Source: Paramacrobiotus metropolitanus (Eukaryota > Tardigrada > Eutardigrada > Parachela > Macrobiotidae). From it: a stretch of DNA of 64,000 bases. Positions 37,668 through 46,878 of the stretch are shown one piece after another. Positions within the stretch are counted from its first letter, which is position 1. Every line of letters begins with the position of its first letter. The stretch covers positions 496,001-560,000 of the forward strand of contig NW_026570259.1 in the NCBI RefSeq assembly GCF_019649055.1. The letters are read 5' to 3'. The notes under the pieces were generated by a model. That model saw only the letters and a list, made by a program, of their open reading frames with translations. It searched no databases and was not told the origin of the DNA. A program made the translations under genes and the position numbers.

Positions 37668-38087
37668 CTGACCGGATACTAAAGCTTGCCAGTGTTTTTG
37701 TGGCTGATCACATACAGATTGCCTGTATATATGATGTGACACAATACCGTGTTAAATACGAGTAAATGCTTCACCCAAGCGATAAAGTTTTGTTTTATTG
37801 GTGATCGTGAGATATTGACTTCAACAGGGACAGCATTCAACTTTGTTAGTATATTTTATTTTTACTATTAAAATTAGGAAAGGAATATTGCAGGATGTGC
37901 CAACTCAACCCATTAATTGGCTTTCTGTTATATTATGAGACTACATGTACACTCGTTCAGAAATTTTGGAACACAACGTTCCGGCCGGCCCTTTCTCGAA
38001 GGGAACTTATGATTGATCTGCGCTTAGTGCGCTACAATCGCAATCCTGATAAATCAGTGTTCGTCCAATCACGAACACGTTTCATCG
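37668..38087. other. Convergent intergenic region
   Basis: 420 bp between the end of ANKFN1-like copy B (+) and the stop of the calcineurin B gene (-). No gene seen; it presumably contains both 3' ends. Confidence 0.45.
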
Positions 38088-38597
38088 CTAAAGGGTCACT
38101 CCCAGTTTATCTCCTTGCGATCCCAACATGCCTATCGTGTCTTTAAATTCGGAAAACGACAGCTTCCCATCACCGTCTTTATCGTGGTAAATTATGCTTT
38201 TGTCGACGGTCTGCTGCAGTTGCACATCTGTAAGGTTATCTCCGACCATCATTTTTAATACCCGAAAGCAGTCCGCATTGGAAATGAATCCATCTCGGTC
38301 CATGTCGTAGATGCTGAAGATTACCCGCAGTTTCTGCTCGATATTGGCTTTGCTGCTGAATAATGTCATGCCCTGCGCAAACTCCCGGAAATCAATTAAC
38401 CCATTGCCATCTCGATCGAAAACCTCTAGAACGCGCGTGGCCAAAGGGTTCGCTCGCACTTGTGGTAGAGCGGTGAATTCCTCCAGGGAGATATAGCCAT
38501 TGTTGTCTGAGTCCAGCTTGAAAAACCGAAGATATAATCGTCTTATTTGGTCTGGATCAAATTCTGGTGGTAATTCTGATGAGATGTCGTTACCCAT
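38088..38597 (-). CDS. CanB-like: Calcineurin subunit B-like EF-hand protein
   Basis: Intronless, 169 residues, the usual length of calcineurin B. It is the regulatory Ca2+-binding subunit that partners the calcineurin A phosphatase. The start is placed at the internal ATG (38597) giving MGND, an N-myristoylation-type start; 24 codons upstream are open but not family-like. Four EF-hands: DSDNNGYISLEEF, DRDGNGLIDFREF, DMDRDGFISNAD and DKDGDGKLSFSEF. The third loop ends in Asp instead of the usual Glu at position 12, which may weaken or alter Ca2+ selectivity. The linker RVLKMMVGDNLTDVQLQQ is the family hallmark. It could be the main gene or a retrocopy; lack of introns alone does not decide, since some animals have intronless CanB. 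Confidence 0.9.
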   Translation of the reverse strand: MGNDISSELPPEFDPDQIRRLYLRFFKLDSDNNGYISLEEFTALPQVRANPLATRVLEVFDRDGNGLIDFREFAQGMTLFSSKANIEQKLRVIFSIYDMDRDGFISNADCFRVLKMMVGDNLTDVQLQQTVDKSIIYHDKDGDGKLSFSEFKDTIGMLGSQGDKLGVTL

Positions 38598-39062
38598 TTT
38601 GAAACATTCAGTTACGCAAGTTGTCAACTGCGTCCACGAAGCCTTGTTTAGTGCTTGTCGTTGTGTCACCGCATGACAACATTAAGCACTTAGTGAAGTA
38701 CAGTAACGACGCGAGTGCTTTTCATCTCATAATAATTATTACTTAAACCAAAGTACGAGCGTTGTAATACTAATCAGTAGTCAAGTACGTACTAAATGTA
38801 ATTTGTAATAATATGGTACTAAATGTGTTAAGTGTAATTTGTAATAGCTAAGTATGTACTAAATGCAAATAAGTACTAAGCTATTTACTAAAGCCTAAAT
38901 GTAATTTATAATTTGGTAATTATTGCAAATTTAAAAATTATGCCCATAGCCTTTCATGAATTTACAGCTGCAGATTACAGATACGTATGCAATAAGCACG
39001 TTATCCAGTACGCGGTTAGCCAGAACCAAATCGTGGGAAGGCTGTCTATCGAAGTATCTGGA
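38598..39062. other. Upstream of CanB-like gene
   Basis: AT-rich, with repeated GTAATTTGTAATA / TACTAAATG words at 38790-38900. It probably contains the minus-strand promoter; no defined element is seen. Confidence 0.35.
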
Positions 39063-39226
39063 AATAGCTGATTGTTTGATGGCCGTGAGTCCAACAGCTT
39101 TGCTAGACATAACATACCACAAGCAACATAAGCTGGCGCTAGAGAAACCGGAACTGCTACGACCATATCCGTAATTATTCAAGAAACTCGAAAAACTCTC
39201 CACAAGATAAGGATTTTCAACTTTTT
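39063..39226. repeat. Duplicated leader-like segment, copy 1
   Basis: About 165 bp nearly identical to 39898-40080. On the minus strand it encodes, from an ATG at about 39166, a hydrophobic leader-like stretch (MVVAVPVSLAPAYVACGMLC) that continues into unrelated sequence and stops at 38975. Confidence 0.7.
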
Positions 39227-39590
39227 ATAAAACGTTAAAGTATATCGTCGCAGTTTGTTAAGTAAACTAGATCGTCGCAGACAGAAAATTCTAATACATA
39301 GACATCTATTATAAAGGACAGGCAAACGAGATTCGGACTTTTGAAAGAATAATATGTAGCAATATTTTTATATGCAGTACAACAAGAGGTTGCCTACTTT
39401 ACCGATGAGAGTTTATACGAGTATTATATGTAAATGCTGCACCAAAGGTCAGCGCATGACATTGTTGTCAACCTATTAATCCGTTGTTACCAGGATCATG
39501 CGCCGTTCATTTCTAAATAAACATTACCTGCCATGACCGGAAAACGGCCAAAACGGGAAGAAGTTCTCTTTATTCTGATTAGTGCAAATG

Positions 39591-39914
39591 CTAAGCATCA
39601 TATATGCACAATCGCCGACTGAAGCGCGGATCCGCAAGATAAACAGGAAAAGTTAAAAGAGTGTATATATACTGTTCAAGGTCCCGTAAAACATGACATT
39701 CTCCTTTATCGCCTTTGTTGAAGATGCAGCGCATGCCGGGACCACATTTAGATTTATCCTTGGAACATTCGGGACCGGGAATAGCCCGTCTGTCTCTTGC
39801 TAGTTTGCTGGATTCTTCTACGGCAGCACAGCGCACCGCGTTAGGCAGCCGGGCCATCTGTAACAAATCGTTTTCAAAATCGTATAAGCCATGGCACAAT
39901 AGCTGATTGTTTGA
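39591..39914 (-). CDS. Cysteine-rich ORF, possibly a broken secreted protein gene
   Basis: Minus-strand frame open to 39591. It encodes a compact cysteine-rich segment (CHGLYDF..., then VRC, GPEC, SKCGPGMRC, KGEC; six cysteines in all) typical of small secreted disulphide-bonded domains. The preceding leader-like sequence is the duplicated segment at 39898-40080. There a 26-bp partial duplication shifts the leader ATG out of frame, so the first in-frame ATG (39950) gives only a weak leader. It may be a pseudogene, or splicing may restore a start. Family not recognised. Confidence 0.3.
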   Translation of the reverse strand, partial: SNNQLLCHGLYDFENDLLQMARLPNAVRCAAVEESSKLARDRRAIPGPECSKDKSKCGPGMRCIFNKGDKGECHVLRDLEQYIYTLLTFPVYLADPRFSRRLCIYDA

Positions 39915-40080
39915 TGGCCGTGAGTCCAACAGCTTTGCTAGACATAACATACCACAAGCAACATAAGCTGGCGCTAGAGAAACCGACCATATCCGTAATC
40001 CGAGGAACTGCTACGACCATATCCGTAATTATTCAAGAAAACCGAAAAACTCTCCACAAGATAAGGATTTTCAACTTTTT
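39898..40080. repeat. Duplicated leader-like segment, copy 2 with internal 26-bp duplication
   Basis: Same as 39063-39226 but with GACCATATCCGTAAT doubled. The 26-bp change is not a multiple of three and so disrupts the leader frame present in copy 1. Confidence 0.75.
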
Positions 40081-40560
40081 TTTTTCAAATATGTGGAAGC
40101 AATGTGTTTTTATTTGTTGCTCTGGGAAATTTCAAACCAGTGTAAATTACTGCTTACACTGCCTTACAGTTACAGTACGAATTAATTTGCAGCAAACGGT
40201 TTGTGATGAATGTACGTGCACCATTAATAATGCGCCGGTATTGACAATGGGTGGAGGCAATCAGATCTGAAATGTACTAGTACTTGCATAATCGAACTAC
40301 CTTAGAAATAATGGTAGATCTTTATTTTAATAAATTGCGAACAACAGTACTTTTACGTTTTTGTATTCAGGACCATGGATCAACATCGATTACGCAAAAC
40401 ACTGTGACAGCTGGCGAACAAAGGCTCACGATAGTGAGAGAAGGCTTTATTGTGATAGCAATAAAGTGAAGAACCAACACACAAAGGCTCGAGGTGCGAG
40501 CAGTATCGTGAAAGTACAGTGAATGATAATGCTAGTGAAACAGAATGAACGGCACATCGA
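40081..40560. other. Host to retroelement transition
   Basis: AT-rich host-like sequence gives way to GC-rich sequence between about 40400 and 40600. An 8-bp inverted repeat (CTTTATTG...CAATAAAG, 40443-40464) occurs here. The exact element boundary cannot be set without the opposite terminus. Confidence 0.4.
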
Positions 40561-40624
40561 GCCAAAGCATGGAAAAAGCCTAATGCGGCACTGGGCAGAT
40601 CCAACACGAGCGAATCGAACGCTA

Positions 40625-40735
40625 ATAGGCCGAGATGTAGAGATGGGGCGTAGCTCCGCCTACATCGAGGCCGATGATTAGCCGAGACGTAAGGCTGGGC
40701 GGAAAGCTGCCTGAGTCGAGGCCGATCTAGCGCTC
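40625..40735. repeat. Pair of diverged hairpin units with GA/GA internal loops
   Basis: Two adjacent units. Unit 1 folds GGCC-GA-GATGTAG with CTACATC-GA-GGCC; unit 2 folds GCC-GA-GAC with GTC-GA-GGC. Stem bases differ but pairing and the GA/GA step are kept. Each also has an inner stem. Confidence 0.6.
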
Positions 40736-41079
40736 GACAGCGAGTGCGACTCGGTGTGAGTCAGCACACCGGAAGCGGGACCGTCGCTGGCTGCCTACTC
40801 GTAGGCTGCCATAGCGACTGGCCCAACATGCCTCTGGGCGGGAGTCCGAGCCCCTGCGAAGGACCGGCCTCATACCGCTCCAGTGCCCGCTCCGCACACG
40901 ACCCTATTGGGGTCGGTGGCTGCGTCTCGGAGGTATCCGATGATGGGGGTGTCTCGTGCCGCGTTCTCCTCCGGACCCGTGGTGGCGATACAACTCACGG
41001 CCGAAATCCGAAGGTCGGTCGGTGGTATTGTTGGACCGGTGTAGGCATCTGTTGGTCGCGTCCGTAACGGCGAAAAAGT

Positions 41080-41215
41080 AAAAAAATGAAGTATTATTCC
41101 GTCTGTCTCTCTCTCTAGTAAAATAACATCACAATTCCTGGTGAGCGGGTTAAAAAAAGATCAATAAAATGAGAACATCATTTCGAGATTAATAATAAAA
41201 AAAAGTAAACTCAAA
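41080..41215. other. AT-rich island within the GC-rich element
   Basis: Contains CTCTCTCTCTAG on plus (a purine tract on minus) and A-rich runs on plus. This could mark the 3' terminus, a polypurine tract or a polyadenylation region, but no option is confirmed. Confidence 0.3.
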
Positions 41216-41749
41216 GTCTTTGGTCCGGGGCTTTGGGCCGGGTGCTTATTCCGACTAGAGCTCGTCCGCTTCACGGGGGCTCCAGTCCACTGGAAGTCCG
41301 GTCGTCTAGGTCCGAGGCATCAATTCTCGGGATACCCAATGGTGCCGGTTCAATTCACCGAGGGTCGAAGGTTTGACCCTATTGACTTCGGGTAAGAGTA
41401 TGGATCTCCGTTGTCGGGTGCGAAACGGGCGTGAAACACACTTTCCGACCGGGATCCTCCGGTAAAAGTTTGCTTGGAACCTTCGTAGCCGGGTCAGACG
41501 GTCGTCCTTACATCCAGCCAGGGTTCATCGGGTAAGGTTGATGGAGAGGCACTGTCGCATTCGCGAATACCATAAGGTACCCTCTCTGAGTGCAGAATAA
41601 GACCTATTGGGTCTACTGGTCGGTGGATCGTCCGAAATGTCCGGTGATCCGAGGTTTCATCCGGGCAAAACCGTAATGTCATGTCCTGTCACCTATTGGG
41701 TAACAAGGACCGGTTGATGCCTGGTCTCCAAAAGGTTGAATGGTCGGTG

Positions 41750-41788
41750 GACGTGGTTTACACTGCACTGTGCAGTGTAAACCACGTC
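41750..41788. repeat. Perfect 19-bp palindrome
   Basis: The arms 41750-41768 and 41770-41788 are perfect reverse complements around a single T. It is not part of the TATTG family. Confidence 0.95.
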
Positions 41789-43229
41789 TGGTCCAAATGA
41801 CTCTGTGCAGGAGTCCGATCCCTCATCCGGTTGGCTTCAAGTTTTGAAGTCCGATGATAGCCTCGGTGACCGAGGGTCACCTCCGGTTGCAAAATCAGAA
41901 TCCAGGCTCAGCCTCGGTTGCTGAGTCTAAGTCCATTAGTAGCCTCGGTACTCGAGTTAGAGTCCGGGTGGTACCCTCGGCTGTACTGGCAATTGGGTAC
42001 GGTGGTGTTCCGCCCGGCTGAAAATCCTATGTTCGTCTCCTGTCACCTATTGGGCCACTCGGAGAGGGTATTTGCCAGGTTCGAAGGGTTGATAGATGCA
42101 GCCTCGGTACTCGAGGTAAAGTCCCGGTGTACCCTCGCTGTGCTGGCAGATCGTGATTACGCGATGTGCTGGGTGTTCTGTCCGGTCAGAGATCCCAAAT
42201 CCCTCTCTGGTTACCTATTGGGTAACACGTGAAGGGTGGGTTCCGGACTTTGAAGGTTGAAGTCCGAGGGTCCAAGGGTCGGTTGGCCTCGGTTGATTGA
42301 TAGTTGACGGTCTGATGGTCGCTTCCTCCCGGTAAAACCCTTATTAACGGTGTAGGTCACCTATTGGGCAACCCTACCGAGGGTTTCACCGGTAAGATGA
42401 AGTTACTACCCGGGCCATCCCCCATGTCCGGGGTAGCCTCGGTGGTGAGGTAGTCAGCATCCAGTAAGGCTGGTCCTAAGGCATTCTGCCCGGGCAAAAA
42501 CCCTTTTTAACGTCTCCCGTCACCTATTGGGTAACATGGAGAGGGTTAATGCCTCTGGACAGGGTCCGAGTAGGTGTCCGAGGGTCAGTTAGCCTCGGTG
42601 TCCGGGGTCCAAACCTCGGTAACGAGACTGGCCCAACATGCTCTGGTGGGAGTCCGCTTGATGCTCGAGATGTCCACCGAGTGACTAGCAAAAATCATGC
42701 AAAAGAGGCTCCTCAGCGGCTGTATAAGACCTAATTGGGTCTGAGCCACGAGGTAGACACTCTAAGTTTTAAAGACGGAATCCATGCTGGTCCGTTCCAC
42801 GGCTGGTCCCGTGCTTCCACTTAGGCGGAAACACCCGGGATGCCGGAATGATGCTGGGGCTAAAGGCCTATTGGGCCTATTGGCGTAGTTATGGGCGTCC
42901 GTAGCCTCCGTCAGGGGTTCAGTCATGTCGGACGCGGAAGAATGCTTATATACTGGTGTTGTATATACGCATTCACCCGTGTACCCTAATGTCCTGGTAC
43001 ATCCTTCCGGTGACCAAGGTCCGATTCGCGGTGAAATGGTCATGCCGGTCACTCATACCATTACTCCAACACAGCTTCGTGAGCAGGGGTAAGGGCATGA
43101 GTGTGCCCTAATGTCCCACTTCCTCCGTTTCGTTCCGGGGTGGAAGGGAGGCCTATTGGGCCTCGATGGGCATCCTTGGTGGAGTAGAGATCGTGGTTAT
43201 ACGCGATCTGCGATGGCTTGCATCCTCCG

Positions 43230-44640
43230 AGGGTCCTTCTGCCGGAGGGACAGGCCGGTGGAGCGAAGCGGATCGCGCCGCGCAGCACCGTCCCGTCGCT
43301 TTTCGTACGACGGATTCCGCCGGAGTTATGCTGCCGAGGCCTATTGGGCTCTCGTGCTGACTTTGAGTGACGGTCAGTCAGCCAGCTATTACTCCGATTC
43401 CCGGGGTGTCCATGGGTCGTTGGCAAACACGGTGCTGAAAAGAGCGGTCGCTTTTTCGGCACCATGTTAGCGGAATCCTCTTGAATTGAGTTCCGGAAAT
43501 TAGGTCATATGGGTTCGCTGACCGAGGAGGTATCTTTTCCTGGGTCCACGTAATCCATACTCAGTTGAGTCGATGAGTCGTGCGGATCGGGTTGTCAGGA
43601 GGTATAGCTTCCTGTACCACACGGTCCGCATTCTGTTGAAGATTAGGAGCCTATTGGGCTCCGAGGGCTGGAGTTATGGAACTGTGGTTCCACCAGGTCC
43701 TTCTGCCGGCTGGGTTTGAGCAGGAGTTCTCAGCAGATCATGCTGGGAACCCCTGGACAACCTCCTTTCGTGCGAAGGGTCCGATACTGAGGCTGTCACC
43801 AGGGCCTGGCTGATATAGGACTTTTCGCTGCCTATGTCAACGAGGTCCGGGCTAATAGGATCCGAGGGTAAGAGCCTATTGGGCTCTATGGTCCGAGTTA
43901 CGGAACGGATTAGCCGGGATTCCTCTGTCGGAGGGACCTGAGCAAGGACAACTGTGTGTTGCGCAGTTGTGCTTGTCCAGTCGCTATTCGTACGATTCGT
44001 CCCGGTGTGACGTTCCATGGGTCGTACTTTCATCCGGGGGTCGGCCTCCAGGATCCTTCTGCCGGAGTGGCTGACGAGAGACGAACTGTGTAGTCACAGT
44101 TCACCGCTAGCCAGCCGCTATTCGTACGAGTTATCCCGGTGAACTGGGGTTTCCTTTAGGTTCGACCCTTCTAGTCCGAGGGTCGAAGGGTTGGAGGGTT
44201 AGACGTCGGGGTATCCCTATTGGGGTATACTCCCTAAGTCAATGGCGGGTCGGGCTTCTACCACGGCCTATGATGTTCCCTTTTAGCTCCGGGGATAGCA
44301 GATCGGCGGAGTCGCTGATTCAGCTGAAGCCAGCTAACCGTCGGGGGTCGGCTAACCCTTTAGTTCGGTTGCATCCCCTCGCTGCTTGGCTCGGTTCGCC
44401 TCCCGTCATTGTCGCCGGAGACCAGAACATTCCGTCCGGTTCATCCAGGGGAAACCAGGGGAGACGTCCGGTATGGTCCAGGTTGAACTCGTACTTATCG
44501 GATCTATCCGAGGGATCCATCCAAAGTTCGACTCCAGGTTCTTCTGCCGGAGTGGATTATCTGTGCAGGGCATCGGGTCGTGCTGTACTGCGCAGATAAA
44601 CCGCTTTTTGTGCGAAGGTCCGGACTAACGTGGTTTAGGA
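43230..44640. repeat. Five-copy structured module
   Basis: Copies begin near 43230, 43700, 43920, 44055 and 44540 with (C/T)CTTCTGCCGGAG or a variant. Each carries a copy-specific stem-loop and ends with CGCT(A/T)TTCGTACGA-like sequence followed in some by TCCCGGTG. Stem-loops differ in sequence but remain paired (for example ACAACTGTG/CGCAGTTGT, GAACTGTG/CACAGTTC, TTATCTGTGCAG/CTGCGCAGATAA). Confidence 0.6.
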
Positions 44641-45379
44641 GGCTTCTCTTCCAGAACTACGGTAGTCCGAGGGTTGCCGGTTCGGTTATCCTCTACTGAC
44701 GACGAGGTCGAAGTTCTGCCTCAGTCGTCCGTGGGGGATCAGGCTCCGCTAACTTTCTAAGGTGAGATCCGTATTTTGGTGGTGCTGGCCAGAGCGGTCA
44801 GGTTCCAAGTCGGCCAAACCTGCTCTGGCCAGGGCCTAAAGGTTCATCAGGCCTAGCTGGGCACTTGCCTCGGACCCTATTGGGTTCACAAGGTAGTTGT
44901 TAAGCCTTTCATGGGGTGAAGTCCGGTCAGGTCCGATTCCTTGGACTCTGTCTTTCGATCCGAGGTATTTCCGTTCCCGCGATGTAGGTACCGTTGCTTC
45001 CCACGTCGGAGGGACGGAACTTAGAATTTTCATCCACAGGTGGAGGCCTGTTGGGCCTCGTATCCCGGAGCCTTTAGGGTCCGGTGAGGTATTGAGCAGT
45101 CTGCTCGGATCGAAAGACAGGTTGCTTGGTCGTAACAACATCGTAGTTAAGTGCGGTCCGCAGGTTGCCTTCCTCACTGAGATCACCACGGACAGCCGTA
45201 CTTGTGGCTGACTCTGTAAGCTTCAATGGTAGCAGGACGTGGTTAAAGCTGCGATCTGCAGGAGGGTGAGGTCGTGGTTAAGGCTTGTTACTGCCGCGAT
45301 CTGCGGTGCAATGGGAATCGGCTCGGGTGGAAGTTATGTTCCGAGCCGATTGGACGCAGTACAGGGTCAAGTCTACCGC

Positions 45380-45590
45380 CGTGTCCCTTATTGAGGGTCC
45401 GGTTTAGGTAGCTGATCGTGGTTAATGCGGTCTGCGCTGCCCTTGGACCGTTTCCCTTATTGAGGGTGCGGCCTGGTAGCAGATGTGGTTATCGGGCGCG
45501 GTCTGCGGGCTTTACCTCCGTATCCCTTACTGAGGGTCCGGTTTAGGTAGCTGATCGTGGTTGATAGACGCGGTCTGCGTTAGTGGCTTG
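45380..45590. repeat. 70-bp tandem repeat with two hairpins per unit
   Basis: Three units. Each has CCCT-TATTG-AGGG (45385, 45454; TACTG in the third at 45524) followed by GATCGTGGTTA...GCGGTCTGCG, whose ends also pair. Confidence 0.7.
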
Positions 45591-45744
45591 TCGTGGTCCG
45601 AACTGCAAGGTGGTTGGCCAGCGATCTGCGGCTCCTCTGTTGGGTTCCATCTGGGGTATACGTCTCTATTGGAGACGTCGTCATGTCCATGTGACCGGTT
45701 TTACGGTTAGCCTAACCCTATTGGGGTCCAGCTACCGGTCTTTC

Positions 45745-46878
45745 TTATTCTAAGTCCACGTTGACCGGGGCTCCACCGCCGAAGTGGGAGCCTTCCGAGT
45801 CATCATCCTTATCCCGTTCCCTTCGTCCTGGGTGGTTCGAGGATGTAGCCTCCTGGGTACATGTTGACTGCGATTCCGAGGCTTCCTGTCCGGACTTTTC
45901 AGCTTTAGTTCGGTGGGCTTCACGTCTTCGGCGGTTCCTGCCCGAGGATGATGAACCAGGCCACATGTTATACCTGTAGGATGACTTGCCTTCGGGCATC
46001 GGTGGTGATGTAAACCCAGGTGGCGAGTGGCGATGGATCCGGCACCACTCCGAGAGGGTCGAAGCCTCGTCGACATCCTTTTCGTCGTCCGGATGGTATA
46101 GTCGGGGCGGAATGTTGTTGTTCCGGTACGCGCAGTACAGGGTGTAATGGCTGTGATGGTGGCCAAGTCGGGCCGCGAAAATCAGTCGCAAAGCCGTCTG
46201 GAAAGCCATCGGAGCATCTCCGCGGGCTTCGGGTTCGATGTTGCCAAGGTATTCAGGCAAACCCTGGGCAGCTCTGGCTGCAGTAATCACCATGGCTGCT
46301 TGTGCCTCGGTGAGTACAAACTGCGCCACCCATTCCGTATGGTCCGTGACCTCTCGTTCTGAGGCATACAACGGAAGCTGACTCAGCTGAGACCAGTCGA
46401 GATGGTCGAGTGGCAGTCCCAATATTGCTGGGTCGGTTGCGCTAGGCAAGCCGTTCGTCCGGTAGTACGGGAATCCTATGCCATAGGCCAACCGATCGTT
46501 CATCTCAAAGTCCTCGGACCATTGCCGATGTTCAAACATCTGTTGGTATCCGGAGTGGTTGAGGAAGATTCGAAGGTCGTTGACTAGGTGCCACACTTGA
46601 TTACGTCGATCTTCCCGGTACTGCATGGTTCCCATGATGTAATTCGTCCGTTCCGTCGGATGTGGGATTTCCACCGCAATGCCCTGTCGGCGTGCATGGT
46701 CGTACCGAGGGTCATGCTGGCCTGGCACTATCGGGTCTGGGTCGGGTAGTGGGCGCTGTGGCACCGGCAACTCGTCCGTCCGGCAAAGGTGGGGGTGGTC
46801 GCAGGGCTGGGTGTCGAGCCGTCTGATGTCGGGGCACGGGCCGAGTAAGGTTACGCCGGGACTTACTGTTAGAGTCAA
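45745..46878 (-). CDS. Retroelement accessory ORF, C-terminal part
   Basis: Last coding frame of the element before the non-coding region. It has coherent protein-like composition: a Pro-rich start, a folded-looking middle (QVWHLVNDLRIFLNHSGYQQ and AQAAMVITAARAAQGLPEYL), a His-rich patch (ARLGHHHSHYTLY) and a charged, Ser-rich tail with RRRRE-type basic and DKDDDSE acidic runs. Function not recognised. It overlaps the upstream frame 46712-47884 and is related to it by a +1 change near 46880, so the two are probably one protein in an intact element. Confidence 0.55.
   Translation of the reverse strand: MTLTVSPGVTLLGPCPDIRRLDTQPCDHPHLCRTDELPVPQRPLPDPDPIVPGQHDPRYDHARRQGIAVEIPHPTERTNYIMGTMQYREDRRNQVWHLVNDLRIFLNHSGYQQMFEHRQWSEDFEMNDRLAYGIGFPYYRTNGLPSATDPAILGLPLDHLDWSQLSQLPLYASEREVTDHTEWVAQFVLTEAQAAMVITAARAAQGLPEYLGNIEPEARGDAPMAFQTALRLIFAARLGHHHSHYTLYCAYRNNNIPPRLYHPDDEKDVDEASTLSEWCRIHRHSPPGFTSPPMPEGKSSYRYNMWPGSSSSGRNRRRREAHRTKAEKSGQEASESQSTCTQEATSSNHPGRRERDKDDDSEGSHFGGGAPVNVDLE

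Larger units (their letters stand above)
40744..45744 (-). ncRNA. Hairpin-dense non-coding region of the retroelement
   Basis: About 5 kb after the last ORF in element sense, probably its 3' untranslated region. No coherent coding: open frames on both strands are short and unlike the element proteins. It contains the TATTG/CAATA-loop hairpin family (for example 40900-40914, 41600-41614, 42210-42226, 43148-43164, 43646-43662, 43871-43887, 45660-45678), a CCTCGGT hairpin family (41860-42920), five copies of a larger module (43230-44640) and a tandem repeat of about 70 bp (45380-45590). Words such as ACTGGCCCAACATGC recur at 40817 and 42628. That it is transcribed and structured RNA is an inference from compensatory stem changes. 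Confidence 0.55.

Noticed and set aside
40404-41128. Candidate LTR beginning TGTGACAG and ending CATCACA, followed by a TGGTGAGCGGGTT word resembling a primer-binding site
   Set aside because: The second LTR is outside the window, no polypurine tract sits at the expected side for a minus-strand element, and the primer-site-like word is on the wrong side. Only the partner copy can decide.
41494-45211. Many 60-134 codon ORFs on both strands of the hairpin-rich region
   Set aside because: GC-rich open frames without coherent composition, overlapping on both strands; the compensatory hairpins argue for RNA structure instead.
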